Source: Pogonophryne albipinna | Taxonomy: Eukaryota; Chordata; Actinopteri; Perciformes; Artedidraconidae | Direction: 5' to 3' | Length of the DNA stretch: 64,000 nt | Assembly: GCA_028583405.1 (NCBI GenBank) | Contig: CM053256.1 | Coordinates: 15,468,107 to 15,532,106 of the forward strand | Part shown: positions 27,201-45,005 of the stretch, in pieces | How the letters are laid out: each line of letters starts with the position of its first letter | Position numbering within the stretch: the first letter of the stretch is position 1 | Notes under the pieces: generated by a model | What the model was told of the DNA's origin: nothing | The model's input: the letters and a program-made list of their open reading frames with translations, nothing else | Databases searched by the model: none | Position numbers and translations under genes: made by a program

Positions 27201-27593
27201 AAATATACTTGTCAAATAGGTGTCCCTTGCCTCCAAGGATGGAAAAGATTCCAAGACAAGTGCTACTTTTTCTCTGCTAGTAGCGCGTCTAAAACCTGGC
27301 AAGGCAGCAGACAAGACTGTCAAGCGAGAGGAGCTGACCTGGCTATTATAACCACCCAAGAAGAGCTGAATTTTCTCAGCAGAACTACAGCCATATCCTG
27401 GATCGGTCTGTCTGACATGGTGCAAGAGGGCGAGTGGAAGTGGGTGGATGGGACTGATCTGGTCGGTGTCGGATTCTGGAAAAAGGGGGAGCCCAATAAT
27501 CATGGTGTAAATGAGGATTGTGTTGAGCATTCAGAAAATAAATTTAATGACGCCCCTTGTAATACAGAATTTGCATGGGTTTGTGAGGGTTAG
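21191..27593 (+). CDS. CD209/CLEC4-like type II membrane C-type lectin, five exons
   Basis: Splicing 21191-21239, 21444-21512, 21649-21789, 21926-22132 and 27220-27593 gives one 840 bp frame (279 aa). Order: 17-residue cytoplasmic tail, a transmembrane segment (about 18-38), a neck encoded by two duplicated exons (about 40-155) rich in Glu, Leu and Asn with coiled-coil character, then a long-form C-type lectin domain (159-277). Its six cysteines would pair 159-170, 189-277 and 256-269. WIGL (216-219), EPN (246-248) and FND (264-266, the WND position) are present, so Ca2+-dependent mannose-type sugar binding is expected from the family. The likely role is pathogen or glycan recognition at the surface of immune cells; this is inference. 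The orthologue is unclear: CD209, CLEC4 and fish-specific lectins all fit. The last intron holds a 4.76 kb nested transposon. The start may be incomplete if a further 5' exon exists. Confidence 0.88.
21444..21512 (+). CDS. Membrane lectin exon 2 (transmembrane segment)
   Basis: 69 bp between GTTTCAG and GTAAGT, phase 1 at both ends. It encodes an Arg-Trp pair followed by about 20 hydrophobic residues, a type II signal anchor. Confidence 0.88.
21509..22060 (+). repeat. Tandem duplication of neck exon with its intron
   Basis: Two adjacent copies of a unit of about 277 bp: 21509-21785 and 21786-22060. Each runs from CACAGTAAGTACT, through an intron with the same TGAGCTTGAGTACACAC and CTTTAACAGTGGTCACTTGAT phrases, into a neck exon. 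The first unit starts at the 3' end of exon 2. Confidence 0.93.
21649..21789 (+). CDS. Membrane lectin exon 3 (neck, duplicated copy)
   Basis: 141 bp, acceptor TTTGTAG, donor CACA before GTAAGT, phase 1 at both ends. The sequence parallels the first two thirds of exon 4 (LNH, EQLIS, MDRNT, NLTEE-like phrases). Its last four bases and donor duplicate the end of exon 2. Confidence 0.9.
21926..22132 (+). CDS. Membrane lectin exon 4 (neck)
   Basis: 207 bp, acceptor TTTGTAG, donor GTAAGT. It encodes a Glu/Leu-rich helical neck ending in KGLRK, with likely N-glycosylation at NSSNLT. It is longer than exon 3 by a 3' segment that the duplicate lacks. Confidence 0.92.
22291..22864 (+). repeat. Left inverted arm
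   Basis: Pairs with 26484-27046 over almost its full length, with scattered single-base differences. Homology stops at GCAATTC. Confidence 0.92.
23150..23492. repeat. DIRS terminal and internal complementary repeats
   Basis: 23150-23209 and 23396-23455 are near-perfect inverted copies sharing GTTACGTA and the CCCAGTTCTCAGAGTAACAT phrase. A partial direct copy, with GATGTCTCACTATGGGAT, follows at 23451-23492 (compare 23177-23217). This is the expected layout of a DIRS right terminus plus internal complementary region. Confidence 0.82.
23553..24821 (-). CDS. DIRS pol fragment: truncated RT fused to tyrosine recombinase
   Basis: An open frame of 422 codons. Residues about 158-198 are the first RT blocks (YFLVPKRGG, PILDLRALNKYL). 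The palm with the catalytic Asp pair and the whole RNase H are absent: KFRMLT is followed at once by a PPFEPLEE linker and the recombinase. The tyrosine recombinase keeps its signature residues, the Arg in ASAKRVSDI, the HSTR box, and the Tyr in FVRFYR. Because the deletion is in frame, the element could still encode a recombinase but not copy itself. Confidence 0.87.
   Translation of the reverse strand: MKPRAQSIKMKIKTINSLSSAPLLRAATASLKRRTIDGIVKAPPPRACAVSAGVVNLGYHRVQTLEGPITQQIETLRADDRAVTSPLALRSEKWRMLTDSAWVFKTVTRGYRLQFAVTPPHFSGILYSQPRGESAHILEQEIFSLLEKKAISIIPAEQSQSGFYSKYFLVPKRGGNGIRPILDLRALNKYLKRYKFRMLTHTLTRPPFEPLEEADMKHLSLKTVLLLALASAKRVSDIHALSVHPSCTQFAPGQTRVLLKPNPAFIPKVVGSCTPIDIVAFPPPLCSSEEQRPNLLCPVRALRIYMDRSKEIRCNDQLFISWANPQKGKPVTRQRLSHWIVEAIALAYTSQGLQAPTGLRAHSTRGLATSWALFKGVSIQDICAAASWSSPLTFVRFYRLDVFAPSVARAVLGPVLRQGSTC
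25102..26409 (-). CDS. DIRS Gag-like ORF1
   Basis: An open frame of 435 codons upstream of the pol fragment in the same orientation. It is GC-rich, unlike the host sequence around it. It has an acidic N-terminal stretch (DEEDTSEF, SDSDGDD), no zinc knuckle, and a basic, Pro/Gln-rich C end closing KKKR. This matches the general character of fish DIRS ORF1 proteins from memory. The start codon could be an internal Met about 40 codons in. Confidence 0.7.
   Translation of the reverse strand: MLAFLFGGHHIAVSGWDPVAARAARAEPRAVSSWGSQLDLTMVPPAEDVLELDYMEDEEDTSEFLLSDSDGDDIFVSSAQAAKPGAMSAPPGESTPASPVLSMDLQAVCQRAASRLDIPWPEVAKETSRSRYEGKNLPQAARTKRQLLPVFPEMLDEVSVSWRNRPFSNKAPIQGASSLDCDGMERLGLLRMPPMEPLVAAHLQPRLASTPSRNTMLPAKADRFQSAMTERAYKAAALSARALNVSSLLTAYQAELCEDMSSRPEPAVWDEIAAITDICLCVQRCAVQATGKALGMMVVQERARWLNLTNLPDREKEDVLDMPIVPEGIFGSALASMQLRCESKRKGDEALQLCLPRRVQPPPPMVPRQAFTQAVSRPARFKIPKQQRPQPVPGPQSGHEARGSWPRKSPVPAAAAQAQRTQVFSHQARKKKRAA
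26484..27046 (-). repeat. Right inverted arm
   Basis: Reverse complement of 22291-22864, ending TGAGACTGGGTTG next to the AGTATAC duplication. Confidence 0.92.
27220..27593 (+). CDS. Membrane lectin exon 5 (whole lectin domain)
   Basis: Acceptor CAAATAG, phase 1, stop TAG at 27591. One exon encodes the complete six-cysteine lectin domain with WIGL, EPN and FND. From memory, mammalian CD209-type lectin domains are split over three exons, so this organisation differs. It may reflect a different lectin lineage or intron loss. Confidence 0.93.
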
Positions 27594-27888
27594 TCACCCA
27601 TTCTCTTCTCTCCTCTCCCCATACATGTTTTTTGATTCAACTATGATTACAACGCCTTCAAAGAGAGATATTCAGTTTTTTTTTTTAAACCTTTGTTTGT
27701 CAAAAAGACCTTCAAATGTCATGTTTTTTCTAAATTCCATCTATGAAACAAATGGCACTAAAAGAAGTTCCCTTAATCTTTACAATATGGCTTGGTAATT
27801 TTGTTCTTTCTTTTTCAATCATTAGCCATTTAAGCGAAAAGTACAATGCACAATCTTGTATCTTTTGAATGTTTTCTTCTACTCCTAA

Positions 27889-27894
27889 AATAAA
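27889..27894 (+). promoter_or_regulatory. Membrane lectin polyadenylation signal
   Basis: AATAAA about 295 bp after the stop codon; no nearer canonical hexamer was seen. Confidence 0.65.
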
Positions 27895-36233
<8,339 letters not shown>

Positions 36234-37142
36234 CCAGAAAAAACTAAACTGTGGAAATTTTCATGACTTCAGCATGTATTAAAACATCACCACACCATCA
36301 GTTATTTCCTGATGGTTAACTTGCATCATAAAAAGGTAAAAGTAATACATATATTTAAAATGTCTGCCTCAGTCAAACATGTGTTAAGTTTTCTGGACAA
36401 TAATATTCCCGCAATAAATCTGTTAAAGGTTTGGGTTCAGGTAGGTTCAGTCAGTGCTGTTTGAAGTGTCAATAGGATAGGAATAAAGAATTGCAGTTTA
36501 AGTTGGCTATACAGTCATTCTCATATGAGGAACTATTCCCCTTTTCAAATGACCACTACAACATGCCTATTAATGCTGCTCATGGATAAAGCACTGCATA
36601 ACAATAATGTGATGGTGCAATTTGTTTGAAAGATGATGGTTTTTACTGTCCTTCAGTTTCCTTGGTGCTAAGGAGCTATTTTCTCACTAGATTTTGATAT
36701 GAATTCTATTACATTTCAATGTAATCCTATTAAAAATGTAAATCTGATATTTAAATTTCAAAATCGTAATTCTTATTGTGAGAACTTTGTATCCAACGTT
36801 TTCAGTTCATATATTGTAACAATTATTCCATTCTCAGTTAACATAAGTTACATAATATGTGCTACTGTTTAAACTTTCTGAGTGCAGTCATTTGTGGCCA
36901 ACTCCATTTTGACTGTTTCTCATCAGTCAGCTACTATATTTTAAACTGTGATCTTAATCTACTAATGGATCATTAAATGTATGTATGTATAGCATCAATA
37001 ATCATATTGCTACATGATGTATTAGTTGTATTTACTGTATGCTTTTTTGCATATACATGTTGTTAACTTAAAATTGTTTTTAATACATTTGTTTTAACAC
37101 TTGGTTTTTCTTGAAATCTGAAATGCTTTTAAGAACTACACA

Positions 37143-37148
37143 AATAAA
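37143..37148 (+). promoter_or_regulatory. mal2: mal2 polyadenylation signal
   Basis: AATAAA about 910 bp after the stop codon, followed by an A-rich stretch. This would give a 3' UTR of about 0.9 kb. Confidence 0.6.
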
Positions 37149-38032
37149 GGTTTTGAAGAAAAAATAAGCTCTTGTCTGAGCATCATTACAAGGTGCAGTG
37201 TTTCCTGCCACAGTGTTGCCACAATAAGGCACTCAAGTAAAAAAATAATTAAACAAAGTGAACAAGGTCCATCTCTTCATCTGTGAGAGGGTAAAACAGT
37301 GATTTAGCCCTGTTGTTCACCAATCAACTCAAATGACATTAAAAGATATGCAAATGATGGCAAATAAAGCCGAGAAGTACTTTTGGGATTTCCTAATAAA
37401 TATTGCGTTTTGTTTCTGAATCCTCACAAGTTGAGGTTTAGTCTACTTCATATCTAACACATTTTTTCCAATGTTCGCTTCGTAGCAGAAGTTTTGGTCT
37501 TTTTCAGATGTTTTAATGTGCATTTCAATAGCATCTATACAGCATTTGTCTATAACATCTATTTGAGACTAACTATTTGAGTTGAGGTGTTAGGGCTATC
37601 TCCACCACATGTTGCTTGGGCTGGCAGTTTTCTCCGATACACCAGTTGGTGTTACAAGTTTTTGATGTAGAGATGAGTGTATGTAGCCTTATAACTTATA
37701 TGTATGCATCATTGCAAGTTCTGATTGTGATTAATAAAATGTACATGTATATATGCAAATATCTATCTTAATATTTCATGTATTGTTATCTAGTTTTATG
37801 GAAATGTTTGATGTAGAGATGTTTGTTAAGCTATTATAGGGCATATTTTGACGTCAAGGTTAGTGTAAGTAACATTTGCTATATCTTAATGCCCTTATAG
37901 AAACGTTTACAAATAAAAGCAAAGTCAATATAACGTTATAATACATCTATGTTGTCATTCTTATTTCAGCCACTAGATGTCGCCCATTATCTACAACTGT
38001 TTAACTTTTCAATATTTATCCCATGCTTATGG
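37149..38032. other. Intergenic, mal2 to hAT elements
   Basis: AT-rich with no exon recognised. Confidence 0.4.
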
Positions 38033-38040
38033 TATACATA

Positions 38041-39109
38041 CAGGGTTGGGAGGGTTACTTTGTAAATGTAATCAGTTACTGAATACATGGCTCTGAAAGT
38101 AATCTGAATACAGTTACAGTTACGTGTCTTAAAAAAGTAACGTAATCAGATTACTTTTAGATTACTTTCTTTTTCCATCACAGATGGGTATGTTTTGGTG
38201 AACAGGAGACACAAAAAGGAAACTGAACGTGTTTTTACTGTTTTAATGGCTTATCAAGAGCACAACTAAAACATAACATCTGAAACGATGTAACAACATA
38301 ATACACTTTCTGGGGATGAAGCTTGAGATGTGAGGAGTGAGGGACACGGCTTAGAACGGGCGTGTCGCCTTCTGTCCTGCCAGTGTTGGCAGGACATGAA
38401 TTAAAATGTCGAACTCGGACTTCATTTTAAGGACATTTCGGCCAGGGGTGTAGAGCTATATTTGTTTAAGCACCGGATTGGCAAAACAGGAGCCTCTGTG
38501 CACCAGTCTGCCTTGATCTATGAATTCATGTCCGTGACACTCAGTAGCCTATCTGCTGCCGACAGCTGTTTTATAGAAGGAAAACCTCCTTCACTTCATG
38601 AAATCTCTGCAGCACCAGGAGGCAGCCTCTGAGAAGACGAGCGCGCTGTGCCTTTCACGCACCGCCTTTTCTTACCGCCTTCGCTGTGTTTACCTTCAGA
38701 ATCATAAGGCTAAAGAGCGACCGCAGGCTGATGTGTTACACACCTCTACACACACACGACTTAAACGCAGACTTTTGTTCCTCCATGTTTCGTTGTTATT
38801 GTTTCACTGAGCGGACCCGATCCTTTTTTTTCAAACGCTCCCTTTTTTGGTCCATCTGCGGCGGTAAAAGTTTTTGTGCGCTGTGATGATTCGGCTGTAC
38901 CTTTAATAATGAATATTAAATGTTGTGAGGAAATCTTTCCACCAATAATTCCAATAAGTAATCCAAAATGTATTCACTTCAGGTTTACGAAAGTAACTGT
39001 AATCAGATTACTCGTTTTTCAAATGTAACGCGAGCTGAATATAGTTACTTGATTTTTGTATTCTGATTACGTAACGCCGTTACATGTATTCCGTTACAAC
39101 CCAACGCTG
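38041..39109. mobile_element. hAT-type non-autonomous element, 1069 bp
   Basis: The ends CAGGGTTGGGAGGGTTACTTT and CCGTTACAACCCAACGCTG form inverted repeats. A perfect 8 bp duplication TATACATA flanks them (38033-38040 and 39110-39117). Subterminal TAATCAGATTAC-type repeats occur at both ends. No transposase frame. Confidence 0.9.
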
Positions 39110-39386
39110 TATACATAGTAAAACGTTTGCGTCAAAAAAAAGTATTGCTAACGTAATTCAATATTGTGCTTGTATCATGCACCCTTAGTCCAAATTGTCA
39201 GAATAAATTGTTCTACGGTTAGAATAGTCATTACTTCTTATTCAGTTTGGCTTGTCTTTTTCACTCACAGCTCACCTATGCTATGCGTCTCCCATCATCA
39301 TGAAGCATGGAGTCAAGTCAAACTGAAAAATAGCGCAAGTATCGCGGGTATTCCTTCAAAATAAAAGCAACAACACGCCCGTAAAC

Positions 39387-40341
39387 CAGGGGCGGCGGGT
39401 ACTGTAGGCTAGGGAAGGCTAGCCTTCCCAAATATTTGTGTCACTGCATCCTGGTAAAATAAAAATGTAGCCTATAATGTTTGTGTCTTTGACATTAGCG
39501 CTGCTATGCAACCACCTGCCCTACGAAGCCAGTTCAACAGACCCTGGATATGTTTGAGTTATCTTAACTAACCCTAACAAACGAGATCTCGCTATGCGGT
39601 CCTACGACGCTGGTTATCAACTCAACTCGGTAAATAAAGCCAGGGTTTCTCTCACCAGCTGAGAGCGCGTTCACGTGAAAGGGGCGGAGTTAGCTACATT
39701 TGACCAATCACAAACAAGTGTACTGACAGCGCAGTGTCATACTTCATTAATGAAAAGTAAACTAATATTAGACAAATATGAACTTTAAACATCCATGACT
39801 TAAACATATAATCCAGGGTTATATTCACCTGAAGGTGAATATAGAACAACTGGTTAAAAAATAACTACCGAGTGTTTGAAAGCACAACAGTTTTATGATA
39901 TCACTGCCCCATCGAAGACACGAGTGGATCTGACTTTAATTACATTTGAGTTGAGTGTTTAGTCAACGTAATGTGTTGCTTAAAATAATACTTCTGCATA
40001 CAGTATGTGACAATGTTGTTGCACGGCCAGATACGGCTTGAGAAGCTGACTGATAAGGAAATAATATTGTGATATTATAGATCGATGATCTGATTGATGA
40101 TGTGATATGAATGATAAGTGCGACACGTCGGCGTCTTCCCTGCATACGGCAGTTTAAACTGTATTTCCTTTATCCTGTAATATGACTTGATAGATTTAAA
40201 CTCGGCACACTGAGCTCTGATTGGTCAGCAGGCGGTGCTTTCACTGAGTTGATCTCTGTTCTATGGACGCCGGAGGCGGGCAGCGTCAGGTAAAAAAAGT
40301 TATTTAGCCTTCCCAAACCTGAGCCTCACGCGCCACCTATG
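39387..40341. mobile_element. hAT-type non-autonomous element, 955 bp
   Basis: Starts CAGGGGCGGCGGG and ends CGCGCCACCTATG, imperfect inverted ends that both include the GGGAAGGCTA block. A perfect 8 bp duplication CCGTAAAC flanks it (39379-39386 and 40342-40349). It ends about 780 bp upstream of the mtss1 ATG. Confidence 0.9.
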
Positions 40342-41125
40342 CCGTAAACGTGTATTAAAACAAGTTTTAAGACGAGCTTGTCGTTTAAGATTATGTTCTA
40401 TTTGAAATGATGTACACGTTCACAACGTTGTATTTTTTTATTGGGATGTCATTGTCATGTTTCGTGTAATATATTTTCAAAATAATGATAAACTAATATT
40501 ACTAACTTGAGCTTTTGCTGATTTCAAATATATATCACATGATTTTAGGTGTAAAAAAAGAGAAGAAGACGACTTTGAAATATTCCAATTTATCACGTGT
40601 TTTATTTTGGTGTAAAATACTCAACCGGAAGTGCATGCTTTTCTTTATGCAGGTAGGTAGGCTTGGCGGTAATTTCTCGTCTTGTTTTCTCTCTCTCAGT
40701 CAGTGTTGAGTAGGAGCACCAGTGAGTGTCGGCATTTACCTGTCAATATACGGAATAACATTACCAGTCTAACATTGGGAATATTTATAGTTTCGACTAG
40801 CAAACTGCAAAAGAGCATCTTCACGGTCCAGCCATGGGCATGAGCGTGGCAGAGAGAGGGGGATTTAAATGTCTCTTTCGTCCCAGCAGCTTCTTTTGAT
40901 TTCAAGTAAACGGTGCAACCGAGCAGAACCGAGCTGTGTTTCTTTGCACATTCCACCGATACGAAAGTTGTTGTGAGTCGGTTAAGTCACTGCAGCAGCT
41001 TTACATAGGTGGTTTATTTCGTTTTTGTTTATATTTTGGGAGTATTTGCTTTTCCTGGAGAGCGGAGGTGGAGAAGTGAAAGCGGCTCACCGAGTCGGGA
41101 CTGACCGCTGGAGTTAGTCCTGAAA
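40342..41125 (+). promoter_or_regulatory. mtss1: mtss1 promoter region and 5' UTR (approximate)
   Basis: The unit sequence between the hAT element and the ATG. It contains an ETS-type ACCGGAAGTGC at about 40624 and becomes more GC-rich near 41050-41120. No TATA box is evident. The transcription start cannot be fixed from sequence. Confidence 0.45.
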
Positions 41126-41197
41126 ATGGAGGCTGTTATCGAGAAGGAATGCAGCGCTTTTGGAGGACTTTTCCAAACTGTTATCGGAGACATGAAG
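41126..41197 (+). CDS. mtss1: mtss1 exon 1
   Basis: ATG in the context GAAAATGG, 24 codons, donor GTAGGC, phase 0. Confidence 0.94.
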
Positions 41198-44100
41198 GTA
41201 GGCCAGAAGAAATTTACAACACAAGTAATGTTATCTGAGAGCCTTTAAGTGACGTGCGAAAACTTTCACTGCCAGTTACTTCCCAAACATCTGTCTAAAG
41301 TCGTAAATGTGGATTACCGTTTGAGCCAGCTAATCAATGTGTGTTAGGTCAACCAACAGTTAGCTTTCTGAACCCGACTGAAATACGCATCAATCTTCTT
41401 ATTGAAACATTTCGTTATAACTTAAAGTCGACAGAATGTAGTGGTCTAAAGTGGAAAAGTTGGGTTATTAGCTCAAATTATGGTTATGATAAGTAGTCCA
41501 TAACTTTTCTACACATCTGCACAGCCCTCCACTTTAAAATATATTCTACTGTTATATATTGCCATATATTCATTGTAGCTAACTACGTTTTTTAGTTCCT
41601 TTTGTGTATTTATATTTAGTGTAAACACTTTTCTTTATTCTTTTTTAATGTAACATTTGTTTTTAAACATTTTTTATATGTATTTGTTCTCTCTTTCTCC
41701 TCATTTCTTTGTTTATGTTTGCACCACCATACGTCAAAGCAATTTCCTTTTATGTGTAAACGTACTGGCATTAAACTGGATTCTAACACGAAAGTGCTCC
41801 TTAACCTGCCTGTATATTAACATAACTATGTACGTTTTTGTTTTGTGGTGGCTAGCTAAATTATAAATAATATTTGACTGCACTCAAATGTATTCCTCTC
41901 ATTTTATTGTATTAAAAAAATTAGTCAATTTTACGTCAATGTGTTCCAGTTTAGCCTGAAGCTGCAGCCAACATTGGATAAAGGCTAAATAGGGCAATCT
42001 TCAGTCTTAAAACTAGGGCATATTATTTTTGATGTAATCTCTTACAGCTTGGTCAACGAGATTTAGCAATTTCCCAGCTGTTGTACTTGACTGAAGGAAT
42101 TCCGTGAATGTAGCTGTCAGGGTAAAAAAAAAAAAAACCTTAAGGTCTGAAGGCTTTGACATGGGAGGTCAAATGGACACATATCGGGTCTATTGAAGTC
42201 ATAAAGTTTGTTATGAATACTGCTCAGATATTCAGCACTTCTCAGAGGCCCATGTCTCACTTCACCAGGTAGTTCATGGCTCCCCTGTCTTTTTACTGCC
42301 ATACAATCTAGTGGAAATATTCCATTGCGAAATTAGTTTTGTCTGTACTCATTTCCAGTGATGTTTTTGTCTTTTAGAGCGCTACAGATGGAGTTATGTA
42401 CTCAAAAAATAAGGTAAAGCTCACTAAACCTAAGCTGTCAACACAAGCAGTAAGACATGATATGAGAAATGCAGAGAAAGCTGCCAGTGTTTGATATCTG
42501 TGGCAGAGCATCAGGGAGAGCTGGTGGTAGGAGATTTAAAATAAGTGATGTAAGGGAAATTCAAGAGGCAAAAACGAGTTACCATAGTTGGAGAGAGTTG
42601 AGTTGTTTGTTGGGTGTAATGTTTGACATCACAACATGACATTCCTCAGACCCCTGACAGTAGTGGCACATTAGTGACAAACATGAGCTCATGCGATATG
42701 CATCACATTATCTGGTGGTGTCGAAGAGAGTTGCATTAGGCCACTTGTTCTCTGATGGTTTTGATAGAAGGCTCTTCAAAACTATTTTCAGCCCAGGACC
42801 TGAATTGAGTAAATTTAGAGTCCCTCTGGAAACCAGGCTCATTAAACCATGTATTAGTGCTCTTATTGTGTGGGGATCTTTCCAAGAGAGGCCTGTGACC
42901 CATTTTAAAACCTATTATATGCAGGACATTACAGTATGTCCTATAACGTCAATCCGATTCCCTCAGGTCCACTGGCAACAAGAAGGAAAAACATGTGTTT
43001 TGGGGTGACACGCGTAACTGGCTTGCATGTATGGGAAAGCCTACACCTTGGTTAGCTCTGTTTAGCCCTGCAGGGGAGGTGAGGCATCAGTATGGCCTCT
43101 TGTTGATTAAACTGTTATGTAACTGGGAATAGTGACATCTTTAGTGATGTATGTATCATTCATGTTTCTGTTTTTTGTTTCCCTTACAGAGCAGCTACCC
43201 TATCTGGGAGGACTTTATCACAAAGGCCGGCAAACTGCAGTCGCAGCTCAGGTGAGACCGTCTTTATGTTTACATTAAACACAATTGTATGTTTCTGTAT
43301 TTTTTTGATAAATGAAACACAAACTATTAAGATATTACTTCTCATATTTGCATAACAGTAACTGAAAGAAACTTCTATTAATAAGCATTTTCTTTAGCCA
43401 ATTTTCTGGGAAATGTTACGCTAAATGTCAATTGTAACTTGACAATACACATTTTGGATCACTAACTAAAACTTTTCCTGGCTAGAGTGACTCCTCTTTG
43501 ACTGTAGCATAACATCTCTGATATCCCAAAATAACCCTCAAACACAAAAAAAATTCAAGTATTTTTGTGCATTTTATGCCCTTTCGCTTTGGATGTCAGT
43601 GTCAATTCCGTGTTGAATAAGTTTTAAGTGGCCATTTATCCTTACACTAACAAGCAATGACAGTCGACATAAAAGCCTAATCTCTTAACAATACTTTCCA
43701 AGGGGCATTATGTGTCCCTCTACCCCATTTAGTCTTCTTAAGCCTGATTTAATTTGTGTTTCTACCGCTGTAAATGTGCACACCTCCTGCCAAAATTATT
43801 CCAAGTCATCTGCTAACAATGGATGCCAATCCCAGCCACCTCCCCTAGTTGGTTTTAAGTGGCCACGTGTCAGGAGACAAATACCTTATGACAGCTGGAA
43901 TAAAAGCTTATTGTCCAGCAAGTACTGTAAATATGGATGTCCTGTGGTCTAAATGATTCTCTGATTAACAATGCATGGCAGTTCTCTAGCAATTTAAGTG
44001 TCCACGTGTCCTGAGACGGACCGTCAGTGACAGTTGCATAAAGGCTCAGGGACTCAACAATACTTTCCAGGGGCCACTCAGTGTCCCATTCTTCCATTTG

Positions 44101-44920
44101 TTTCAGTATTAAGGCTGATTAATGGTGATATGTTATTCAAGTGTCTCCATCATTCAGGGGTTAAATATGTGACCCTGCCATGCTACAGCTCAGGGGAGTA
44201 TTTGTGGCCTTGTTGCTAATGACTGGCTCTTTGGCAATAGGATGTCTGTGTGTCTGGGCCAGGATAAAAGAACAATTCCACCTGTCATTTTTGACCTACT
44301 TATTTGATGGCAATACACCACCTTCCTACCCAGAAAAGAGAAATACCTTATTTACAGGAAGAGTTAAGTGTCATTCAGAGAAAGACGACCGTATTATAAT
44401 ATTTTAGGCTAGCTTGTTTCCTGATAAAGCTTAACTTACGCCCTGCTCCAGGCAGCAGTGGTTGTGGCATATGGTTGGCTATAACAATGCCCTTGCTGCT
44501 GTAGCTCTAATAAGGGTGTGCTATCTGGGCTTTGCTCGCTATGACCCACAAATAAAGCTTTAAAGACCTTCTCCAGCCACTTAAACTTGGCTAAACTAGC
44601 CCTTTAGACTACAGCATAACCCCCCATACCCAAGGACCTCTGTAATCTGCTTGGGGACTAGGCTAGAAGGATACACACACACACATACACACAGTAAATC
44701 ACAAACACACCCACCTTCCCTCCACGGCCTGGATAAGTGACTAGCCAGCAGTGGTAACGGCATGTCTGTGTGTGTAATGACGTCTTGAGGCACACTGCTC
44801 TGTAATTTAGACCCTCTGCGCCCCTCTCAACTAGGAAATCAACCAATTACAGTGCTGTGCCTGTTCTGTCATTTTTTTTGGTCCAAATATGGTGTTTTTT
44901 TCCTGGCCATTCTGGTTTTG

Positions 44921-45005
<85 letters not shown>

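Noticed and set aside
37970..37992. CTCF-like CCACTAGATG site between mal2 and mtss1
   Set aside because: The following bases (TCGCC) break the core consensus, and a single near-match is expected by chance.
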